DNA of 64,000 nucleotides from Linnemannia hyalina (taxonomy: Eukaryota; Mortierellomycota; Mortierellomycetes; Mortierellales; Mortierellaceae), in contig JAHRHY010000010.1 of the NCBI GenBank assembly GCA_019671135.1, positions 186,001 to 250,000 of the forward strand. Reading direction: 5' to 3'. Position numbers and translations under genes: made by a program. Positions 49,893 through 58,462 of the stretch are shown piece by piece (positions within the stretch are counted from its first letter, which is position 1; the number at the start of each line of letters is the position of its first letter). The notes under the pieces are model-generated. The model had not been told where the DNA came from, did no database searches, and was given only the letters and a program-made list of their open reading frames with translations.

Positions 49893-51500
49893 ATGGCAAT
49901 TTTCGATAACGAGTTAGACGATGCCTACGACGCGCCAAACGACAGTGGATCAGACTTCGAGCCTGAGAAATTGGTGTACTACAACAGCCGCGGATTCGAT
50001 GGTCATGGAGACACGAAATCGCCTTTTCTGGTCGGCGACGATGAACTTGGGCCCAGTGTCCCCTTTGTCGGTTGCATGACATTCAAGTTTTGTATCGTAA
50101 CACTTCATGCTAACATATATGTCTATCCTGGTAACTTTTATTTGCAGTCTGAAAGATCAAATGGAAAGCGATCGACAGCAACGCGGCCTTCGTTTGACGC
50201 AACAGAGTCAACTACTACCAGGGCATAATTTATCCGTCCAACAGTGCCAGAGTACAATCCCTACCGACTCTCTGGTATCCCACTCGCGCTCCTACCCAAG
50301 CTTCGGTTTCAGCGAGGACACCCCCAGCTATATTAAGCCATCTTAGGCGGAATATTGATAACCTAATCGAGGGTTCCCATAGCAAGCTCAGTCGATCGAA
50401 GTCGCAAACCGATCTCGCGGACTATGCTTTTGCCACCTCTTCTGCTGCTCTTTCTACCAACCAGTCCACCTATGGTCCCCCCTCTGCTTACCAGCCCGCG
50501 TATGGTCCTGCTCCGTCTGCCTACCACACCTCATATGGTTCCGCCTCTTCTGCTTATCAGCACGCCTATGTACAGTCCTCGCCAGCCCGGTCAGTCTACC
50601 AGCCCTCCTCAGAGCGCGCCTTTTCAGCCTCCTCCTCCTCTCCCTACGCTCCTGTAGTCGACGCGCCTTACCAGACGGCCCCCGGACAAAACATTCACCA
50701 CATATCTTCAGTCGATTCTTATGGATATCTGCTTCAAGCCATTCAGCCCGAGACCACCTTTTCGGCCGCCACCCACGCGTTTCGCATAGTCCTAACGCCA
50801 TCAGCTTCGCACATCCAACCGCACCTCTTCATCACGGGCTCCAACATTCAACTCCATTACGCCTGCCAGATATGGTCAGCCGTAGCTCAGTCTCTGTTCC
50901 GTCGGCGCAGGATTGTGCGCTGTCTGCCTCAGACTTATCTAGCCCCGCTTTAGTAGTGAACGAGATGAACAACAGGATCAACGACTATTTGGCGACGAGC
51001 TCGTCAACAGGAACGGACTTGACCATCGACCAGATCGAAAATTGTCTGAAAATAATGCAGCGCCACGAGACCAAGGATGAGATCAAGGCCAGCCTGAAGT
51101 TTCGTCGGCTGTCCAGAACAGGGTCTTAACTTGGCGTCCATGCACGAGTCATTCAAGGACCGATTTGCGCAAAAGGTGAGTGTTTTTTTATATTGTGCTT
51201 TCAGCTTCTACTTTCGCGATTCAACAAAACTGACTTTTGCTCATTTGTATTTTTTTCATATCATAGGCAGTGGCTGCAGGGCACATTGTTATACTGGTCG
51301 ATGAAATGTTAACGTCAACCATGTGCCCAACGTACGTGGAGCTCGGGGTAACCTCGCGTCTAGCCAAGCCAACCATGCGGTCATGCGCATGTTTGAACTG
51401 CGGTCGGTGGCTGCACAGAGACATTGTCGGTGCCCACAACCTGGCTATCGTAGGGGAGACCTGGATTCGGAGCCTTACCCACCCAGGTCCTCTGAACTAG
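49893..51500 (+). pseudogene. Degenerate Fanzor-like locus
   Basis: The last segment (about 51268-51500) is a TnpB/Fanzor C-terminus: VILVDEMLTSTMCP (RuvC-II Glu), then CACLNCGRW and LHRDIVGAHNLAIVG (RuvC-III Asp). The zinc ribbon is damaged because the expected CxxC reads CPTY. Upstream, the frame starting at 49893 (MAIFDNELDDAYDAPNDSGS) and the following Ser/Tyr/Gln-rich frames (SAYQxxYG-like repeats, 50350-50945) change phase at least twice, near 50340 and 50900-51140. RuvC-I is not found. A donor-acceptor pair at about 51175-51267 fits a real intron. The family differs from the large Fanzor at 5252, so it is a separate insertion or host fusion that has decayed. Confidence 0.65.
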
Positions 51501-51540
51501 TCTAGGAACCAAAAAAAAAGTGTATTGTAGTTGATGCTAT

Positions 51541-53280
51541 CTAAACTTTGCACTTGAACGCCATGTCTGTATCTCCTACGTTGAGCGCACTGAACGCATC
51601 TCGAAAGCACTTCTGGATGTCTGCCACATTGTTGCTGCGACAGTTGCCCGCCACGTTCCTGCCAGTAATGAACGGGTCCATGATACAAATTGGCCAATTC
51701 TTGCGTCTCTTGTCTGTTTTGTTGTGGGCTGGTGGATCAAAGGTACGACACTTGATCACACCCAGGCGCGGGTTCACTTCCTGCATCGCATAATCGAAAT
51801 GAAACCCGTAGAATCGACAAAACCCGATCAATAGCATGGCAACTGACTCGTTGTTACCACTCGAAAAGGTCCGGTAACGGTCCCAGTTGTGATCAAACGA
51901 GCAGTCGTAGCCATCGATCTTACGCTCTTCCATTCGAGACCAATGTTGTTGTTGCAGCCGCGGAAGAATCGGAGGGCTAACCTCGTTCTGGAGAAACACG
52001 ATCAACATCATTGTGAGAGCGAAGGACGACAGGAATCCAGTACTCCCGGAAAGGATCTGGTGCCCTTTTGCGATTTGACGCACAGCGAGCCATAGCTGAG
52101 CGAACCTTCCATCAATCTTGGTGTAGGTCTTGATGAGCTTGGAATTGAGAACGGCCATGGGCTGGTCGAGGCTTGCATCGCAGTCGAATCCCCGAGCCTT
52201 GAAGGAGACGATAGGAACTCGTGCATTGGTGATGGCCGCGACAGATTGGCATCCTGCCGAGCGGAAAGTCTTGGCTAACTCTTGAATTGGGTTGGTGTAA
52301 TGTCGTGCGAAATTATAGACGGTAAAGTCGACATCGCTAGTGACGGTGCAGAGTCCTGAAGCAAAGGAACCAAAGACGTGGACCTTCACGTTCTGGTCAC
52401 CTGAATGTTGTCCTAGGATGCTCTCAAGGATCTTGCGAAGTGCCTCGACGCTCTCCTTCTGGCCGGATGTCGCCATCTGCGAATCAAGCTTGTGGAGGTA
52501 CTCGGTAATAATCCAGAATTTATCCATGACCTGAAGCTGTAGTAGGTTCCATTGTGCCTGCTTCTTCGATATTGCCTGCAGCTCTCTCTGTCGTTTCTCC
52601 ACCTCCAACCTCTTCTGCAAAATCCGCTCTTCCTCCTCTTGGTGTTTCCGTTTCTGTTCCTGCTTCTCGGCCTCAAGTTGTTGTTGACGCAGCTGTCGCT
52701 GTTGTTGTGCGGCCAACTCAATCGCCTGCTGTTGTGCAGCCTTTGCTCTCTTGTTGGCGTTGTAGACCCTTGAGAACTTTATGGCGGCTCTCATCCCGTT
52801 GTCGAGCATAAAGTACCCTCCACCAGACCCCCCGTCTCTCCAGACCTGCTCCCTAACGGCTTGAATCAATGCAGCAATGTCGTCGTGGTAGGTATGCGGG
52901 ATCGTCACGGCATATTGGAGCAAGAAATCCTGGGTCTCTCGGCCATTCAAAGGTGGGAGGTATATAAAGTCGTCGTCGGCGGGATAATCTTCATACCAGG
53001 ACTGGACAAATGTCTGGTAGGGGAATAGGGGGCCGTGTCCATTGGTAAGGCGGTTGAGGTATGCCCTTAAGCCATCAATGGTGTTCAGCTTGTGGAGGTA
53101 TATGTTCTGGTCGCAAGGGAGATCGAAGCACCCTGGGTTATCCTTGTAGGTCCCGCGGATATGTTCGTATGCGTCGGCGAGGTCTTCGAGAGAGCATCGG
53201 TTTTGTCTGTCGGTGACCTTGCCGGCCATTTCAAAGAGGAGACAGTCCAGGAGGACGGTCATGAAATGGAATCGAGACAT
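51541..53280 (-). CDS. Terminal nucleotidyltransferase paralogue B
   Basis: Single exon, 579 residues, same architecture as paralogue A. The N-terminal domain runs to about residue 185, with TYHDDIAALIQAVR and DNGMRAAIKFS. The linker is a Gln-rich coiled coil (about 190-260, QQQRQLRQQQLEAEKQEQ) rather than the Arg/Glu type. The catalytic core has FGSFASGLCTVTSDVDF (about 300-318) and third acid in FDCDASLDQP. The PAP-associated part has VAMLLIGFCRFYGFHFDY, and the loop is MDPFITGRNVAGNC. All three catalytic acids are present, so activity is expected. It lies directly downstream of the Fanzor-like pseudogene with only about 40 bases between the stop codons, which face each other. Confidence 0.88.
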   Translation of the reverse strand: MSRFHFMTVLLDCLLFEMAGKVTDRQNRCSLEDLADAYEHIRGTYKDNPGCFDLPCDQNIYLHKLNTIDGLRAYLNRLTNGHGPLFPYQTFVQSWYEDYPADDDFIYLPPLNGRETQDFLLQYAVTIPHTYHDDIAALIQAVREQVWRDGGSGGGYFMLDNGMRAAIKFSRVYNANKRAKAAQQQAIELAAQQQRQLRQQQLEAEKQEQKRKHQEEEERILQKRLEVEKRQRELQAISKKQAQWNLLQLQVMDKFWIITEYLHKLDSQMATSGQKESVEALRKILESILGQHSGDQNVKVHVFGSFASGLCTVTSDVDFTVYNFARHYTNPIQELAKTFRSAGCQSVAAITNARVPIVSFKARGFDCDASLDQPMAVLNSKLIKTYTKIDGRFAQLWLAVRQIAKGHQILSGSTGFLSSFALTMMLIVFLQNEVSPPILPRLQQQHWSRMEERKIDGYDCSFDHNWDRYRTFSSGNNESVAMLLIGFCRFYGFHFDYAMQEVNPRLGVIKCRTFDPPAHNKTDKRRKNWPICIMDPFITGRNVAGNCRSNNVADIQKCFRDAFSALNVGDTDMAFKCKV

Positions 53281-53961
53281 GGTTGGAGATGGGAGAGTAA
53301 GATGCGATGAACAAAAAAAAAAAAGAGAGGGATGGATGAAAAGTGGGTGTGGAGGTATAAGAAAAAAAAGTAGAAAGACAAGGAGTTGCTTATGGCGAGG
53401 TCGAGCAATATTTCGAGGGCTAGATCCTTCGATGGTGTTCCATTTTGGCAGGAGGAAGCTGTAGCAGCGCAGACGAACGAGAGCAACGCATGAACTACTT
53501 CCTCTCGGATTACGAATGATAGGCGTGGGTCAATCAACTCTATCAGTCTTGATTGTTGGTCTTTGAGCAGTCTCGACGGTTGTCCTTGGAGTGGATTACC
53601 AGCGCATCGGAATTCAAAGCACTTGCTCGCCTTGATTCATACCCTCGTAAACTGTCTTATATGTATTCACACCCTTCTTCTCCACTCAACTCGCTCTTCC
53701 TCGGTCTTCATTCTCGGTCAAAGCATAGGGAAGGACAGGAACAGCGCCAAAACAACTACGCATCCATAACCCACATATCCTCCTCTTCTCTTCACGCTTC
53801 TCTTTTCCTCTACTCCCTTTTCCTTCGTTCCTTTTCTCCGCTTTTCAATGTTACGCAACCTCCGTGATATGTCAAATCAATAGTGGGTTATCTGTTTCGA
53901 AAATACTTTAATGGAGAAACAAACAACCAGTCTAACATTCTCACTCTCTCACTCTCTCTCA
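53281..53961. other. Spacer between paralogues B and C
   Basis: Probable promoter of B and 3' region of C; A-rich near 53312-53380, CT-rich near 53760-53850 and 53935-53965. No gene recognised. Confidence 0.4.
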
Positions 53962-55710
53962 CTATCTTTTGAACGCCTTGTCAATGTTGCAGACTTTGAG
54001 GGCATCACCCGCAGATCGAAAAGCCTGCTGGATATCCGCCGCATGGTTATGGCGACAGTTGCCAGCAACATTCCTGCTCGGGATAAACGGGTCCAGAATA
54101 CACACCGACCAGTCCTTGGGTCGAGTGTCCATATTACTCCGTGGGGGTGTTGCGACGCTACGGTTCCTAATGATTCCAAAGCGAGGGTTGACTTCCTGTT
54201 TCAGGTAGTCGAATGTGTACCCAAAGTACTGACAGAACTCTGTCAGTAGTTGGCCCTCGGATTTGGTGTTCTTGGATGCCAAGGCGGTGTAGTTCCTGGG
54301 TTTCTGGTCATAGGCGCAAACGAGTCCGTCAACTAGGGAGGCGAACATCCTGTGTGCGCCTTGTTGTTGGAGTCTTGGGAGGATTGGTGGGGTGGTGACG
54401 TCCTGGAGGAATACGATCAACATCATCGTCAGCGCATAAGAGGACAAGTATCTCATGTTGCCGCCCAAGATGCCGTGTTTCTCTGCCAGCGAGCGGAGAC
54501 CGAACCAGAGTCCCAGGAACCGACTGTCGATCCTTTGATAGGCGCGGATGAGCTGTGAGTTGAAGACACCCATCGGCTGATTAATGCTCATGTCGCAGCT
54601 AATGTTGTTTTTGACAAAGGAGACGATGGGGACGCGGGCACTGGGGATCGTCGTGATGGGTCCGTACCCTGCTGCGCGGAGGATACCAGCCAGTCCGTGG
54701 ATGAGCTTGCCGCTAGTGCTCACAAAATTGTATACTGTGAAATCGGCGTCGCTGGTGAGCGTGCTCAAACCCGACTCGAAGGATCCAAAGAGGCAAACCT
54801 CGAGATTCTCCAGATGGGTATTAGCGCGAAGGGTTGTCTCGAGGTTCTTTCGGAGAGTTTCGACTCCTTGCCGGGTCTCCTCAGTCGCCGCCTGGAGCTT
54901 GAGTTCTTCCAGGTACCGTGTAATGCTCCCATACCGGGCATCGTCAATCAACTGCTGTAGTCGAAGCTTCTCGGCCGTCTCCACATCCATAGCACGTGCC
55001 TTCCTCGCCTCATTCTCCTCCTCCTTACGCGCCCGTTCCTGTTTCTGTTTCTCGGCCTTCCGTCTCGCCTCCTCCTGAGCCAGCTGTTGACGATGCCTCG
55101 CTGCGGCCTGCTGTCGCTCAAACTCACGAGCCTGTTGTCGTCCTGCCTTGCGTCGCTTGATCGCATTGTGAACCTTGGAATACTTTGTCACGCCCAAGAC
55201 CCCGCCTACCGACAGCTCTGCACTTTCACCTCCAGAACCCTTCCGATTCCTCCAACAGTTGTTCCTGAGGTACAGCACTACCGCCGCGATATCATCATGG
55301 AAAGCATTCGGGACATTCTCCGAATAATTCCGCAAGAAATCAGTCACCTCACCACTCGAACAAGCCGGCAACGACACATGATCCTCCTGAGCATTTCCAT
55401 TGGCATCCACGGCGCTGCACCGGACAGGAGTCGGGTAGGGGAAATAGGCATGATTGCCACGCTGGAGCTGGCGCATGTATTCTCGAAGCCCCAGGGGTGT
55501 GTGGAGCTTGTGGTGCTGGATATAGACGTCGCCGGGGTGTCTGAGGTTGTTGGTACGGTGGTTGATGATGAACATGGTTCGGGCGTGGGCAAACGCGATA
55601 GCGAGGTCGCGGATGAGGTACCTGTCGTTCTGGGCTTCGCGGTATCCAGCGCACTCGAATAGGATCACGTCTAAGAGGACCCCTGTGATGTCTTGTCGGT
55701 CGATTGTCAT
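53962..55710 (-). CDS. Terminal nucleotidyltransferase paralogue C
   Basis: Single exon, 582 residues. The shared N-terminal domain starts DITGVLLDVILFECAGYREA and contains AFHDDIAAVVLYLRNNCW and GVTKYSKVHN. The linker (about 190-255) is a basic Ala/Arg/Gln/Glu coiled coil. The catalytic core has FGSFESGLSTLTSDADF (about 303-320), third acid in ISCDMSINQPMG, and MRYLSSYALTMMLIVFLQD. The PAP-associated part has EGQLLTEFCQYFGYTFDYL, and the loop is LDPFIPSRNVAGNC. Closest in sequence to paralogue D, sharing the SGLSTLTSDADFTV and MSINQPMGVFNSQLI blocks, which suggests C and D arose by a relatively recent tandem duplication. Confidence 0.88.
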   Translation of the reverse strand: MTIDRQDITGVLLDVILFECAGYREAQNDRYLIRDLAIAFAHARTMFIINHRTNNLRHPGDVYIQHHKLHTPLGLREYMRQLQRGNHAYFPYPTPVRCSAVDANGNAQEDHVSLPACSSGEVTDFLRNYSENVPNAFHDDIAAVVLYLRNNCWRNRKGSGGESAELSVGGVLGVTKYSKVHNAIKRRKAGRQQAREFERQQAAARHRQQLAQEEARRKAEKQKQERARKEEENEARKARAMDVETAEKLRLQQLIDDARYGSITRYLEELKLQAATEETRQGVETLRKNLETTLRANTHLENLEVCLFGSFESGLSTLTSDADFTVYNFVSTSGKLIHGLAGILRAAGYGPITTIPSARVPIVSFVKNNISCDMSINQPMGVFNSQLIRAYQRIDSRFLGLWFGLRSLAEKHGILGGNMRYLSSYALTMMLIVFLQDVTTPPILPRLQQQGAHRMFASLVDGLVCAYDQKPRNYTALASKNTKSEGQLLTEFCQYFGYTFDYLKQEVNPRFGIIRNRSVATPPRSNMDTRPKDWSVCILDPFIPSRNVAGNCRHNHAADIQQAFRSAGDALKVCNIDKAFKR

Positions 55711-56486
55711 AGCGTCCGGAATGAGGGAATGGGGTCTTACAAAGTGATTTTTTTTGTGGCAGTTGTGTTTGGGTGGGGAAGAGGGGTGAGGAAAGGGAAC
55801 TGGAGGAAGAAGGAAGACGGGATGAGAGAGTGGCCAAGGTCGAGGATCTAATATAAGAATAAAAAGAGCACAGCAATTGCAATGCTAGCATGCAAGTAAG
55901 CCTTGGCAGGTGGTCATTTTTTTTTATGGAGATGGATCTGCGTATGCAAGGTGCATGAATTTTGGAAGCAAAGGGAATAGATGGCGAGTGAAAAGCACTA
56001 TTTCACTAAAGGAGGGTATGGTTGGCCTCGTGTGAATCCCCCCCTCCCGAGAGCTCGAGGGTTCAGGTTCCTGGAACCATCGAGGAAGCAGCCATGGTCT
56101 GTGCGTCGAAACCATCCTGGTCGTACCTGGTTGGTGACTTTGGTGCAAAACGGCAATTCACACATGAGTATAGGGTTTCACTCCTTTCTTCTCTACTCTA
56201 CTCACCATCTCTTGGTCCCTCGAGTTCGGCTTCTAAGTGTTGTACCTACTCTTCTGACAGGATGAGTGAATTGGACTACGAATTGGTCAAAAAAAGAGTT
56301 GGTGGGCGCATCTTCTTCCCTTCTCTCAACCCTCTTCTCGTTCTACATTTCTCTCTGGAACACACAAAAATAAAACATTAGAGAGAAAACACTAACAGCC
56401 TCCAACCTCATAGTCGCGTTCAATTAAAAAAGATACTTCACTTTTTTCACTTTTTTCATTTTTATTTTTTGTTCCTGATATTCATT
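55711..56486. other. Spacer between paralogues C and D
   Basis: Contains the C promoter (CT-rich on the minus strand, 55760-55840) and a stretch of mixed sequence at 55980-56390 with short frames but no family resemblance. A T-rich run near 56428-56470 precedes the D stop. Confidence 0.4.
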
Positions 56487-58214
56487 TTATACTTTAAACG
56501 CCTTGGTGATATCGTCTTTCACAATAGCCTCATACGCATCCCGGAAACACTTTTGGATGTCAGCAACATGGTTGGAACGACAATTGCCCGCCACATTCCT
56601 GCCAGTAATGAACGGATCCAGGACCAACATCCGCCAATCCTTGGGTCGGCTGTCTCTTCTACTCCGTGGGGGTGCTGGGACACTCCAGCCCCTGATCACA
56701 CCCAGGCGAGGGTTGACTTCCAAGGTCGTGTAGTCGAATGTGTGTCCAAAGTATATGCAGAACTCTGTCAATAGCTGTCCTGCCGATTTAGTGTTCTGGG
56801 CTGCCAAGGTGGCGTAGTTCCTGGGTTCCTTGTCGAAGGCGCAGTGGTAGCCGTCGATCGTGCGGCTGATCATCTTGTCCGCGCTTTGTTGCTGGAGTCT
56901 TGGGAGGACGGGCGGGGAGGTGATGTCTTGGAGGAAAACGATTAACATCATCGTGAGCGCGTAAGAAGAGAGATATCCTGTGCTGCCGCTCAAAATCCCA
57001 TTCTTGTCCGCCAAAGTGCGAAGGCCGAACCACATTCCCAGAAACCGAGGGTCGATCCGTTGATAGGCGTTGATGAGCTGAGAATTGAAGACGCCCATGG
57101 GTTGGTTGATGCTCATGTCACATCGGATCCCGTGGCCGGTGAATGAGACGATGGGGACTCGGGCGTTGGCGATCGTCTTGATGGGACCCCAGCCCGAGTC
57201 TTCGAGGTTGCTGGCCAGCTCGCGGATGGGTTCTCTGCCCAAGTCCCTGAAGTTGAGCACTGTAAAGTCCGCATCGCTAGTGAGCGTGCTCAATCCTGAC
57301 TCGAACGATCCGAACAGACAGACCTCGGCTTGCGGTTGATGGTGGTGATGGCGTAAAAGTGTCTCAAGGGCTTGACGGAGCATCTCCACGTTGCGCCGAG
57401 TCCCTGCAGTCGCCGCCTGAAGCCGGAGTTGGTCCAGATACCGATTGATGCTCCTGTACCGGGCCTCGTTAGCGCGTTCCTCAATCCGTTGCATCTCGGC
57501 TAATCGAATGTCCAGGAGACTCGTCCTTCCCATCCCCACCTGCAAACTTTCAATCTCTTGTTCCCGTTTCTCCGTCTCCTGTCTCGCCTTCTTCTCTTCT
57601 TCCTCCTCCTCCTCCTGACGTTGTCGAACCAAGGCCATTTGTTGTTCCAACTCGCGTGCTTGAGCCCGTGCCGTTCTCTGTCGCTTTTTGTCGTTGTGAT
57701 CCTTCGAATACTTGGTCACACCCATGGTCCCATCAGGCAGAAAAGACGCGTATCCTCCGGTACCTCGTCGATTCGTCCAGCAATTAATTCGTAAGTAATA
57801 GATCACCGCCGCAATCTCGTCCTGGTACTCGCTCGGGACATCGTCGGCATACTTCTGCAAGAACTCGTTGATTTGACGACTGCCCAAGGGCGGTAGATAG
57901 ATATAATCATTGACGCCAAGAGGCTCGCCGGGCCGGGACTTGACTGGAGTCTTGTAAGGGAAGAAGGAGTCTTGGCAGAGGGCGGGCAGGCTGAGTTTTA
58001 GAGCAGCAGTGTTGTGCAAACCATGTGTTTGAATGTAGGTGGCCATGTCGGAAAACTGGGAGTTGGGTTTGCTGAGGAACATTTGGCGGACGTGGGCGAA
58101 TGTTGTTGCGAGGTCATGGAGAAGGTAGTTGTAGTCTTGGGTGCCGCTCTTGCCTGCGACTTCGAATAAGATCGCGTCGAGCAAACAGTATGGAAAGGTC
58201 GATTTGTCGTCCAT
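56487..58214 (-). CDS. Terminal nucleotidyltransferase paralogue D
   Basis: Single exon, 575 residues from MDDKSTFPYCLLDAILFEVA. The open frame extends 67 codons further upstream, but that part is hydrophobic, proline-rich leader-like sequence absent from the paralogues, so I start at 58214. The N-terminal domain has EYQDEIAAVIYYLRINCW and GVTKYSKDHND. The linker (about 185-285) is a Glu/Arg/Gln coiled coil. The catalytic core has FGSFESGLSTLTSDADF (about 298-315), third acid in IRCDMSINQPMG, and YLSSYALTMMLIVFLQD. The PAP-associated part has AGQLLTEFCIYFGHTFDYT, and the loop is LDPFITGRNVAGNC. Catalytic residues are intact. Its nearest relative is paralogue C. Confidence 0.87.
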   Translation of the reverse strand: MDDKSTFPYCLLDAILFEVAGKSGTQDYNYLLHDLATTFAHVRQMFLSKPNSQFSDMATYIQTHGLHNTAALKLSLPALCQDSFFPYKTPVKSRPGEPLGVNDYIYLPPLGSRQINEFLQKYADDVPSEYQDEIAAVIYYLRINCWTNRRGTGGYASFLPDGTMGVTKYSKDHNDKKRQRTARAQARELEQQMALVRQRQEEEEEEEKKARQETEKREQEIESLQVGMGRTSLLDIRLAEMQRIEERANEARYRSINRYLDQLRLQAATAGTRRNVEMLRQALETLLRHHHHQPQAEVCLFGSFESGLSTLTSDADFTVLNFRDLGREPIRELASNLEDSGWGPIKTIANARVPIVSFTGHGIRCDMSINQPMGVFNSQLINAYQRIDPRFLGMWFGLRTLADKNGILSGSTGYLSSYALTMMLIVFLQDITSPPVLPRLQQQSADKMISRTIDGYHCAFDKEPRNYATLAAQNTKSAGQLLTEFCIYFGHTFDYTTLEVNPRLGVIRGWSVPAPPRSRRDSRPKDWRMLVLDPFITGRNVAGNCRSNHVADIQKCFRDAYEAIVKDDITKAFKV

Positions 58215-58462
58215 GGTTGGTGTTCTGCTGAATGAGATGAAGGAGGGAAGGAAGAGGATGTGGATTCGAAGGTAGGGATTCTTTATGGGTTGGATGCAGT
58301 TCTGGTTGAATGGGTAGCGAAGAGCAGCAGTGCGGGGGGGTGGGTAAAAGTGAACGTGAGGGAAACAAGAAACACGAAAAAATAGAGAACAAGAAAAGCA
58401 GGGGAAAAGTATCATCGGTCATATCTGATTAACATGATACTTTATTTTGTTCCTGAATTTGA

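Noticed and set aside
58215..58415. 67-codon N-terminal extension of paralogue D
   Set aside because: Absent from all paralogues, leader-like composition; the conserved domain starts just after the Met at 58214.
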